Of a stretch of 12,273 bases of DNA, positions 1 through 6,911 are shown piece by piece. The notes under the pieces were generated by a model, which was given only the letters and a program-made list of their open reading frames with translations, was not told the DNA's origin and did no database searches. This stretch comes from Zygnema cylindricum (taxonomy: Eukaryota > Streptophyta > Zygnematophyceae > Zygnematales > Zygnemataceae), in contig JBBHKE010002786.1 in the NCBI GenBank assembly GCA_037447655.1, forward strand, positions 1 to 12,273, in the 5' to 3' direction. Each line of letters starts with the position of its first letter. Positions within the stretch are counted from its first letter, which is position 1. The translations under genes and the position numbers were made by a program.

Positions 1-131
1 CAGCATTTCAGGACGACAGGTGTCAAATTTTGGATTTTTCTCGAGCGACACATGTTCACATGTGGCGAGTCATCTTTTGACTTTTCTGAAGTGTCCTGTA
101 GACTGATTAGTGAAAGTATCTTGTAGAATGA

Positions 132-132
<1 letters not shown>

Positions 133-223
<91 letters not shown>

Positions 224-264
224 GAGAGAGAGAGAGAGGAGAGAAGAGAGAGAAGGAGAGAGAA
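133..264. repeat. (GA)n microsatellite
   Basis: A nearly pure GA dinucleotide run that becomes interrupted (AAAG, GGAG, AAGG units) towards its right end. Long open frames crossing it on both strands encode only Arg-Glu or Ser-Leu repeats and are not genes. Positions 1-132 to its left show no gene or recognisable element. The repeat sits just before the 5' edge of a retrotransposon relic. Confidence 0.97.
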
Positions 265-304
265 AACTATTCGCAACAACCTTCGGTTGAATATATACAT
301 ATAC

Positions 305-928
305 GCGACAGCATTTACTACTCGTCACTATGTACCTGCGGATCTGGCCTGCGGCCGCTGCCAACCGCACGCCCACGGGCGAAATCATAGGCGCACGACA
401 AGATTTGAGGCACCATTGCTACTATCGCTTCCAGGGGTCCGCCGGGAAGTTTCCCACATTATTCCTTCGCGTCGGATTGACATTGTATTACTTGATGGTG
501 CACGTCGTACATTTGGTGACGTTGTTTTGGCGAACCCTACCTCGGATACAGTCGTCAGTCAAGCAGCTCGACGTGTGGGTGTGGCCGCACGTGACGTGGC
601 TAGGAGGAAGGAGCGTGATTATGCCCATCGCGATGCTATGGATGGCTTCATTCCGATGGCGGTCGAGATATTTGGTTGTTTGGGTGTGGCTTTGGACGAG
701 TTCCTCCGTGCTTGTGGTCGGCGCTCGTTCGAGCTCCGGGGACCTCGGAGGTCTTCTGTTTTAGTACTTACTTCTTTTTACCGTCAACGTTTATCTGTGG
801 CCCTGCAACGAGTGCAGGCTTCTATCCTCCTTGGATCGTCTATTGCGGCTATGGATCGTCGACGTGTCCCGGAACTCCCTCCTCGTGCTCCTCCAGGATT
901 CGGGGACTTGCATGGTTCCTTTTCGTAG
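305..928 (+). pseudogene. Non-LTR retrotransposon ORF2 C-terminal fragment with restriction-like endonuclease motif
   Basis: This frame is open from the microsatellite to a TAG at 926-928, but the credible part starts near 305. It encodes about 207 residues with no N-terminal reverse transcriptase, so it is a 5'-truncated end of a larger protein. Seen in the sequence: a Cys/His-rich patch (C-x2-C-x2-H-x-H-x3-H, about 350-388); then RIDIVLLDGARRTFGDVVL, giving Asp-x12-Asp (479-520); then an Ala/Arg-rich helix-like stretch ending RRKERDY with Lys at 608-610. It continues GFIPMAVEIFG and SFYRQRLSVALQR. Known: R2, CRE and Dualen-type retrotransposons end in a zinc-knuckle plus a PD-x12-14-D...K nuclease. 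The match is inferred. The usual Pro before the first Asp is Ile here. Two competing plus-strand frames (330-764, 676-936) overlap but lack such motifs. No internal stop is present, so the insertion may be fairly young. Confidence 0.6.
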
Positions 929-1190
929 ATTTTTAGTTATGTTGGGGTTTTGTTGATAGATGTTGGCTCTTTCCTTTGATGTTTTGTTTGTTGCTATTTG
1001 CTTCTTTGGGTGTTTTCGGTTTACTAGCCATCTTTTTGTATATTCGTTGCTTTTGCCTTGCATATAGTTTTTGTTTCTTCCCCCGACATGTAGTTTTTCA
1101 GTTTTTGCCATGCTACTTCCTTTTGTTCCCATGGACTCATATGGTTTACCATCTTGCTTTTTAATAAAGTAAGCCATTTTATATATATCT
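929..1190 (+). other. Putative 3' untranslated tail of the retrotransposon relic
   Basis: This T/G-rich stretch directly follows the relic's stop codon and has no coding signal of its own. It contains AATAAA near 1162-1167, which could be the element's polyadenylation signal, followed by a short TATATATAT run near 1181. No poly(A) tail or clear target-site duplication was seen, so the right boundary is approximate. The overlapping minus-strand frame (791-1177) looks like a shadow of this region. Confidence 0.35.
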
Positions 1191-1300
1191 GGGAAAATTT
1201 ATCCGAAGGTAGATTATCGCAACAGCAAGGTGCTTTTGCTTATTGGGCTAAAAGAAAGAAAAAACATCCGAAGATAAAAATCAGCGACAGGAAGAAGGTA

Positions 1301-1476
1301 CACTGTGTATCGCTATTAGTGTTAATGCTTTTTCGCCCACACATGTCCGATTTTCTGTAGGAGACCGCCAATAGAAAGGTGATAATCTGACTTTTCAATC
1401 GCAACCGACAACCTGATGACTGTGAAAAAAAAAAAAAATGGAAAAAAAACACAAAAAATAATTGCGATACACGATA
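1301..1476 (-). mobile_element. MITE copy A (TA-flanked inverted-repeat element)
   Basis: The ends are inverted: CACTGTGTATCGCTATTAG at the left pairs with the reverse complement of GCGATACACGATA at the right, with a TA dinucleotide just outside both ends (1299-1300, 1477-1478). The interior (about 1365-1415) is the reverse complement of the interior of copies B and C, so A is in the opposite orientation. An A-rich tract (about 1425-1460) has replaced part of the right arm. No coding capacity. Positions 1477-1700 hold nothing recognisable. Confidence 0.7.
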
Positions 1477-1700
1477 TACTGCCGCGAAAACTCGAGTAAA
1501 AGGCGATTCAAACAGTAAAAATAACTCGTAGATGCAACAAGATATAGTAGACTTCTCCATAGCAAATCCTTATGAAGCGTCAGTCATTTTGAGGAGATGT
1601 TTTTTGACAGTTCAGTACCAGATAATAGCAACCTTCTGAAACAAGAGTAAGAATCATCTCAAATTCTAAATATTCCTTTGTGTAGTGTCCTGAATGGGAT

Positions 1701-1970
1701 GTTTGCATTTGTTCACACATTGGTCAATACATTTGTTCGCGCATTTGTTGACACATTAAGCTCATTCAGTTGTTTTATGCATGTTTGTATATTTGCTTTT
1801 AGATTTGTCTACACATTTGTTCACATGTTTGCTTGCGTGTTTGTTCATACATTTGTTTGTGCATTTGTTTATTTGCCTAAACATTTGACCATACATGCGT
1901 TTACCGATATATACATTTGTCGACACATTTGTTCATATATTTGTTTCCATTTTTGTTTACACATTTACTT
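1701..1970. repeat. Degenerate 12-bp minisatellite, unit near ACATTTGTTCAC
   Basis: More than twenty imperfect copies of a roughly 12-bp unit, variants of ACATTTGTTCAC, GCATTTGTTTAT and ACATTTGTCGAC, follow one another in the same orientation. One frame (1678-2067, plus) stays open and gives a four-residue F-V-H-T-like periodicity, but this follows from the 12-bp period and is not evidence of a gene. Positions 1971-2122 have no recognised feature. Confidence 0.85.
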
Positions 1971-2122
1971 CATAACAGCAAACAATGACAAAGGTGAGCC
2001 ACCCTTAGCACACTGGACAGACCCAAATAATATCACACACAGCAATCTGACACTCCATGTTTTCTAGGGCAACCTCAAAAAAATACTTAGGGAGCTCATG
2101 TGTAACCACATTAATTCATTGC

Positions 2123-2149
2123 CTCTCCCTCTCCCTCTCCCTCTCCCTC
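2123..2149. repeat. (CTCCCT)n hexamer repeat
   Basis: About four and a half perfect CTCCCT units lie downstream (3' side) of the cytochrome c1 gene. From here to 2411 nothing else is recognisable except a possible polyadenylation signal for that gene. Confidence 0.9.
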
Positions 2150-2209
2150 GTATCTCTTTAGATATCATCAACGATTTGACTGCAGGTTTCAACAGGGACC
2201 AACGGCCCT

Positions 2210-2215
2210 TTTAAT
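2210..2215 (-). terminator. Possible polyadenylation signal of cytochrome c1 (ATTAAA)
   Basis: TTTAAT on the plus strand reads ATTAAA on the gene strand, about 200 bases past the cytochrome c1 stop codon. No AATAAA lies closer. Plant polyadenylation signals are loose, so this is only a candidate. Confidence 0.2.
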
Positions 2216-2411
2216 CAACGTCCCTTCCGTACCTCTCGTGCCTCTTCCATTCCTTTTTAAGTTCCCTAAAAATGCCACGATGATTACTGGATCATCTTCA
2301 ATAATGTGAATGTGAAGTGAAGCCCATCCTATGACAGCTTTTTGTCCTATTAGACATTAAAACGTGACTCCGGCCTTGTCTTGAACACTATTCGAGAAAC
2401 GAGAATAGCTT

Positions 2412-2528
2412 TTAGTTGACGACATCCACTATAAGCCTTCGTGATTTGATTGGTGACCACCTCCAACGTTTGTAATATACGGCCGTCACATACACAAGGG
2501 CAAGGCCAAAGATCCATTTGATTCCCAT
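2412..2528 (-). CDS. CYC1: CYC1 last exon: C-terminal membrane anchor and stop
   Basis: The acceptor is CTCTGTGTAG|ATG. The exon reads [20 protein letters not shown], then [18 protein letters not shown] and TAA at 2412-2414. One hydrophobic helix is followed by a basic matrix-facing tail, as expected for the family. The helix residues differ from the flowering-plant version I recall, while the tail keeps the plant-type ending. Confidence 0.94.
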   Translation of the reverse strand: MGIKWIFGLALVYVTAVYYKRWRWSPIKSRRLIVDVVN

Positions 2529-2626
2529 CTACACAGAGAGGGAGAGAATGAGTGTGTGAGAGAGAGCAAGAGAGTGGCGATGATCAGAGAGTCGGAGTGA
2601 AGGTGATCAAGAGAGCGAGAGAGAGG

Positions 2627-2675
<49 letters not shown>

Positions 2676-5600
2676 GAATTCTTGATGAAGATGGGTCTTG
2701 CTCCAAGACCCAAACTTGACTATCTAAAAAAGAATGAGACAGGAATTCATTTTGAATGCATTTCAATATCTTAAAAAAACAAAAACGGAACCATCACAAT
2801 CAAGCCCAAACTGTAATGCATGTCAACTTACAGGGTAACACTCTCGCTCCTTATATACTAGTACATTATTTTTTAATGTTTGCTTAATAGATAGCTAATA
2901 GATAGTTATCTTACCAGCTTACGTTCGTCCATCTCCGGCTCGGCTGCCCATGCAAGGAATGTCACCACATCTTTCGCCATCTGTCTCAACAGAAAAACCC
3001 ATAAAACCTCGTTTTTTCATTAGGTTCAACTTAACAACATCCACGTCTCATGAATCTCTTCACAGAAACGTGACAAGAGGGGAAACAATGCACTTTTCTG
3101 TACCTGTGATTCAGTAGCAGGAGTACCATCTTCATATTCCACTCCTCCATCATTCAGCTGTTTGGGCATGGCAATAGCTCCTCCTGTGAAGTACGGGTTG
3201 TAGTATAAACCCTCTCTAACCTGCAATTGAAAGAAAAATGATGAGGTCATCGAGTCTTAGCAAAGAGAGTGTGCGTACCTAAAAGAGCCTAGTTCTCAAC
3301 CGGTCTAATGGCACAAGAAGCAGTTTCTACAAGATTATAGGCATTCTCTGCCAGTAATAGGTACTCAAGTCCTACTAAGCTAACCACATTCTTCAAATTA
3401 TGCACTAGCACAAACCCAAACAACAATGCCCTTCCTTGCTGTTCAATTCTGATTATCCCTGTAGTAACATATGATTGAAAGGGTAAAAGAAGCATTAAAA
3501 ATAATTATGCAATTTAGGTTTATGTTTTTACATAGGATTACAGCAAAGCACAGAAAGAATCCACATTTCCCTTCAACTCAAAGACCGAATAACAAAGGCT
3601 AAGAATACGACGTGAATCGTTATTAGCGTAACTTGGACTAATTCGGTTTCCTTTTTTGCTTTACCGTCTGAACACAAAATAGCTTTAACAAAACTGATTG
3701 CTTTTTCCTTAATGGTAATTAATTCTGCAGTTCACACTCATCCACGTCATTCTGACCGGGAATAGAATCGTTGATACCAAAACAGTCCTCATACTAACTA
3801 TTTCTTAGCGCTAATAACGATTCACTGTAGGCATATGACTTACATTGACACCGGCAGGTGGCTCACGATAACCTGTGAGTAGTGCAAAGATGTAGTTCTG
3901 TCCATCATGCCGAGCCTGCATGAACACAAAGATATACAAGTTAAACATTCGAGAATATCGTGTGAAAAAAAAAACAAGAGTCACAAGACTGACAATTTCA
4001 AAGGGGATAAACTTACACTCACAGATGCTGGAAATGCAATTCACTAATAGGACAAAGACTGATGGAAAAGACTGCTGTCAGATCAGCAAGCATGATTCAC
4101 GGCCGTACTCATTTTAAATTGATGAGCAAATGATAGAAATTAAAAACCCGAGTGGCATTTCACTTAACAGACAACCCCAGTTGGAGCGCTTCAACAACTA
4201 ATAAAAAAAAGTTCAGCAACTGTTACTAGCCCTAATCTCCAGTATCGCAATAGAGAAAAACAAACAGATCAGAGCTGCTAAATAGCCATAGTAATTTACG
4301 ATCTTTTCAACTGACTGGTCCAAATCGTGTCATAAGTCTTTGCCAAACCTAGTAGTTTCCCACCTCTCCTTCGACCGTCATACTGTGTGTACTTTCATGA
4401 AATAATCCCTATATGATGGATGATTTCAGGAAAACAAATCCAATATCAAAAACTTGCCTTGGTTATGAGACTGAGATCTGGAGGATAAGCTCCACCATTC
4501 GCAAACCGAGCTGCGGCCTCATTTGCATAAGGACTCTGAAAATGGTCACTGAGCTTTCCTGGCCGAGAGTACATTTCTCCTTCATCATTTGGTCCATCTT
4601 CGACCTCTACTTCAGCAGCAATACCTTTGGTTTCATCTTCCGTATATGCAACACCAACAAGATCACGATATGCCACCAAGGACATACTGTGACAGCTGGC
4701 ACAAACCTGCTGGTATACCTGGTGACCTCTTCGAATGCTGCACAGAATATGAGCGATAATATGAATATAAAATATGAGTTACGTATGATATGAGTTTTGG
4801 AATATTATACGGGTTATGAGTAAAAAAAAAAAAGTTGCAATAGTATATGAAAAATATAATATGAGCGAGTTATAAAACCAGCATGAGAATATTCAATGTG
4901 TTAAAATGAGTAAACCCTAAAAACAGAGAGTCGTAAGTAAATACAAATATCTGGATTTAATCTAAAACGGAGTCTTAGGTACAAGAGAAAAAAAAATGAG
5001 CTAAAAGAAAATAGAAAGAGATGGGTTTTATCTATTACCAAGTTTCAGGTTTTCATGACCAAAAACGAGTTGACTAAATCTAAGTCACAAAATACAAAAA
5101 TAACGGGACTCCTACTTAGAGCAACCCTCAAAATCTCCAAAAAAAACTCAAAATCTCCCAATCAAACCCTGTTAAGATAAACTTTCCTGGTGGTTCTAAC
5201 ATTCAATGTGAAGTAAGATAGTCGAATTCTGGCTTGTACAAACAACTGCAGATCTTCCTTGGCCTAATTTTTTTTCTTTTTTTTTTTGAGACAGACCACA
5301 CCTAACCTGCAATGCCTGTAAAATGAACTCACACTACCTTTCAAAACCATTTTGAAGTAAATGTAATAATAACAGCAATACTTCAAAAGTCTTAAAAAGG
5401 CTGTAGCTCACGAATGCCTACCTCAGACTACCTTTCAAAAACATTTTAAGCTAATAATTCAAAAGGAGTAATAAGGCTGTAACTCACGAGGCGTGATCAT
5501 AAGAACTGAGGATGCCACTGTGAGGCCACGGATATGCTGGAGCATGGAGTCCATGTTCTGCTTCATCTGCATAAGCTACCTCCGCCAAACCTCCGATGGC

Positions 5601-5720
5601 TACCACACTTCCTCCAACAAGATTTAAAGCTCTTCGGATTTTGCTACCAAAGGCTTCCTCTCCTTTTCCACCATCATTCTGCTGTTGCTGAAAACCAGCA
5701 GATGAGGCAGCAGGTAATGT
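2412..5720 (-). CDS. CYC1: Cytochrome c1, haem protein of mitochondrial complex III (six exons seen; first coding exon missing)
   Basis: Cytochrome c1 carries electrons from the Rieske iron-sulfur protein to cytochrome c within the bc1 complex, anchored in the inner mitochondrial membrane. The spliced exons 5488-5720, 4458-4737, 3844-3915, 3104-3220, 2915-2980 and 2412-2528 join in frame without stops to give 294 residues. In order: rest of a presequence with a hydrophobic sorting segment ([21 protein letters not shown]); mature start near [19 protein letters not shown]; haem-binding CASCH (4689-4703); [17 protein letters not shown]; the AIAMP loop with the expected axial Met (3167-3169); [14 protein letters not shown]; one C-terminal membrane helix ([15 protein letters not shown]); and the plant-like end IVDVVN. 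The family is usually just over 300 residues, so only a short N-terminal piece is missing. All diagnostic residues are intact, so the gene is probably functional. Introns are 386, 123, 623, 542 and 750 bp. Confidence 0.96.
2536..2670. repeat. GA/CT-rich microsatellite inside the last CYC1 intron
   Basis: A pure (GA)n run (about 2629-2670) is preceded by interrupted GA-rich sequence back to about 2536. On the gene strand it is a CT-rich tract reaching to within about ten bases of the acceptor of the last exon. It therefore forms, or extends, that intron's polypyrimidine tract. The minus-strand frames here are Ser-Leu repeats and are not genes. Confidence 0.92.
2915..2980 (-). CDS. CYC1: CYC1 exon: [20 protein letters not shown] segment
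   Basis: A 66-base, 22-codon phase-0 exon, too short to stand out as an open frame. The acceptor is TTGAGACAG|ATG and the donor is CTG|GTAAGA. It encodes the conserved WAAEPE stretch that precedes the membrane anchor. Confidence 0.94.
3104..3220 (-). CDS. CYC1: CYC1 exon: axial methionine loop
   Basis: A 117-base, 39-codon phase-0 exon reading [20 protein letters not shown], then [19 protein letters not shown]. It carries the expected sixth haem ligand (Met in AIAMP). The acceptor is CAATTGCAG|GTT and the donor is CAG|GTACAG. Confidence 0.96.
3608..3827. mobile_element. MITE copy D in a CYC1 intron
   Basis: The terminal inverted repeats share GTGAATCGTTATTAGCG (left 3612-3628; right in reverse complement near 3808-3824). 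TA flanks both ends (3606-3607 and 3828-3829). The ends match copies A, B and C, but the interior differs, so D is a related subfamily or an older copy. It lies in the 623-bp intron, 16 bases from the end of the 72-base exon. No coding capacity. Confidence 0.7.
3844..3915 (-). CDS. CYC1: CYC1 exon: [16 protein letters not shown] segment
   Basis: A 72-base, 24-codon exon in phase 0 at both ends. The acceptor is TTCATGCAG|GCT and the donor is AAT|GTAAGT. It encodes [20 protein letters not shown] followed by AGVN, collinear with the family. Confidence 0.95.
3916..4457 (-). other. CYC1: GC-AG intron of CYC1
   Basis: On the gene strand the intron starts GCAAGT after exon-final AAG and ends ATGCAG before GCTCGG. 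A GT donor elsewhere nearby would shift the frame or add residues inside the conserved ITKARH motif. AG|GCAAGT is the usual strong consensus of the minor GC donor class, so this is more likely genuine than a sequencing error. No gene or repeat was recognised inside it. Confidence 0.88.
4458..4737 (-). CDS. CYC1: CYC1 exon: haem-binding CASCH and core domain
   Basis: Starts with the last base of the split Ser codon after acceptor TTCTGTGCAG, then [20 protein letters not shown]. It continues through [23 protein letters not shown] and RPGKLSDHF to DLSLITK. The 280 bases encode 93 full codons. It ends AAG|GCAAGT, a GC rather than GT donor. The family alignment (LITK-ARH) requires this junction. 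Confidence 0.96.
4744..4900. repeat. AT-rich intron segment with recurrent ATATGAG
   Basis: ATATGAG and close variants (TTATGAG, GCATGAG) recur irregularly just inside the 750-bp CYC1 intron near its 3' end. It is not a clean tandem array. The rest of this intron up to 5330 is A-rich sequence with poly(T) near 5270-5287 and no recognised feature. Confidence 0.45.
5333..5489. repeat. Imperfect tandem duplication spanning a CYC1 splice donor
   Basis: Copy 1 (5333-5413) and copy 2 (5427-5489) both begin ACTACCTTTCAAAA and end with a GGCTGTARCTCACGA motif. Copy 2 lacks about 18 bases. Copy 2's end holds the real donor of the 233-base exon (gene strand CGTGAGTTACAGCC). Copy 1 holds the near-identical CGTGAGCTACAGCC at 5399-5412. 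A further partial copy (ACTCAC then ACTACC) is visible just before 5333. Confidence 0.75.
5488..5720 (-). CDS. CYC1: CYC1 exon: distal presequence and start of mature protein
   Basis: Begins after a strong acceptor (TTTTTGTGCAG) and reads [14 protein letters not shown], then a Gly/Glu/Lys stretch, [11 protein letters not shown], a hydrophobic segment, and the mature N-terminus through SSYDHA plus two bases of a Ser codon (phase 2). The donor is CTC|GTGAGTT at 5487. The frame stays open a little way upstream across the acceptor, starting at a GTG, but that stretch is a pyrimidine-rich intron end without basic residues, so I do not take it as the start. Confidence 0.93.
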
Positions 5721-5803
5721 CTGCACAAAAAGACAGATGAAAACTAAAAAAATAAGATTGAAAGCACAACAATACAAACACACGTGTAGAAAAGTAGACC
5801 TAC

Positions 5804-5845
5804 ATTAATAACCACATAAGCGCATTGATGATCCGTACATAACAT
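5804..5845 (-). CDS. CYC1: Weak candidate for the missing first CYC1 coding exon
   Basis: An ATG at 5843-5845 opens 14 codons (MLCTDHQCAYVVIN) ending in AAT|GTAGGT, a possible phase-0 donor. An 83-base intron would then join it to the 5488-5720 exon. Against it: the peptide has no Arg or Lys, unlike a mitochondrial targeting presequence, and several other short ATG frames lie nearby. The true first exon may instead lie further upstream, beyond the MITEs. Confidence 0.12.
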
Positions 5846-6010
5846 TGCACATAGGAGGCATAAACATAATCATAAAAATAGATGTATTGGCATTGCATGA
5901 ATTTTCTGTGGTAGAAAAAAAAGAATGAAAGAGGGAAAACCTTGCTGAATTTTTTTACTTTTTTATTTAATGGCAAATCGAGTGAGAAAAGTAGAAAAAG
6001 CGAAATCGGG

Positions 6011-6095
6011 AAACCATGGCGGAAAGTTATTGAATCAGTGACGTCGACGTTGTCACAAGTGAGCGTGACGTCACAATATCACCAAACCCTAAACA
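6011..6095 (-). promoter_or_regulatory. Candidate CYC1 upstream region: ACGT palindromes and telo-box
   Basis: Within 85 bases lie GTGACGTCAC (6065-6074) and ACGTCGACGT (6041-6050), both perfect 10-bp palindromes with ACGT cores as bound by plant bZIP factors. AAACCCTAA (6084-6092) is a telo-box-like motif common near starts of plant housekeeping genes. An ATG in good context (CCGCCATGG) sits at 6014-6016, but its frame ends after 16 codons without a usable donor. Assignment to CYC1 rests on position only. Confidence 0.35.
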
Positions 6096-6337
6096 TCTAC
6101 GATTTCACAAAAATCTAGACGTCTACAACTGTCGTTGTTTTTGTTGGCGTCACTAATCGTCGGAAGTTTCGAAGTCGTCTTCAGTCGTCATCAGTAGTAC
6201 CTTGCGTCTACAACCGTCACATTTCAAAGTTCCGATTTCTTATTTGCACATAGGGACGCTCTTCAAAGTAGTACGGAGAATCTATACTACAATCCAAAAT
6301 ACTTTGCCAAAGTACCGATTACATGGGGACGTACCCT

Positions 6338-6537
6338 CAGTGTTAATATTTTTTTAGTCTCTATAAACATCTTTTCTCCGTACACGTATGTCGGTTTTCA
6401 TATCTGACGGTTGCGATTGAAAAGTGGGATTCTCAGCTTCTGATAGGCGGGTCAGATTGAAAATCAGACAAGAGTGTACGGAGAAAATATGTTTTAAGTG
6501 GCAAAATAGTTATTAACAATAATAGCGATACACGGTG
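6338..6537 (+). mobile_element. MITE copy B (left end degraded)
   Basis: The right arm (about 6475-6537) ends in GCGATACACGGTG with TA outside. Its reverse complement matches the left flank from about 6338, best in TTTTCTCCGTACAC (about 6372-6385), while the outer left end has diverged. The interior contains ATCTGACGGTTGCGA, TTCTCAGCTTC and a GGCGG motif shared in order and orientation with copy C. Non-coding. Confidence 0.65.
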
Positions 6538-6692
6538 TAGCGTGTAAAAAAAGAATTTTGAAAAAGACAACGCACCGCACCATCTTCAGATCTTTGGCCC
6601 AACTGTCACATCATCTTCAAATTTTTTTTTTTATCTTTTTATCTTTACGGCACACCACAGTACTGTACATTATTCTTTTTCGGACTAAAGCT

Positions 6693-6909
6693 CACCGTGA
6701 ATCGTTATTAGCATCAATGTTATTTTCGCCACTTAAAACATATTTTTTTCGTACACAATTATCGGATTGTGGATCTGACGGTTGCGACTGAAAGGTAACA
6801 TTCTCAGCTTCCGATTGGCGGTCTCAAATTGAAATTACGACAAGTGTGTAAGGAAAAAATATGTTTTAAGTGGCGAAAAAAACATTGACGCTAATAGCGA
6901 TTCGCGGTG
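6693..6909 (+). mobile_element. MITE copy C (intact foldback arms)
   Basis: Both arms are well preserved over about 65 bp. The left arm runs CACCGTGAATCGTTATTAGC to TTTTCGTACAC. The right arm runs GTGTAAGGAAAAAATATG to GCGATTCGCGGTG. TA follows the right end at 6910-6911; the left flank is CT. The single-stranded form would fold into a long hairpin with a loop of about 85 bases. Open frames over it (6558-6791, 6870-7175) are shadows. Confidence 0.75.
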
Positions 6910-6911
6910 TA

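Noticed and set aside
110-304. Start of a long plus-strand frame through the GA microsatellite
   Set aside because: The first 65 codons are Arg-Glu repeats or junk from the microsatellite; only the part after about 305 resembles a protein domain.
330-764. 144-codon plus-strand frame starting at ATG
   Set aside because: It overlaps the retrotransposon frame and has an implausible Trp/Val-rich composition with no motif; it is a shadow frame.
5721-5783. Unspliced N-terminal extension of the CYC1 exon
   Set aside because: It starts at GTG, is the pyrimidine tract of an intron ending GTGCAG, and lacks the basic residues of a mitochondrial presequence.
5968-6016. ATG in Kozak-like context at 6014-6016 as the CYC1 start
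   Set aside because: The Arg/Phe-rich reading is attractive, but it meets TAA after 16 codons and has no plausible phase-0 donor before it.
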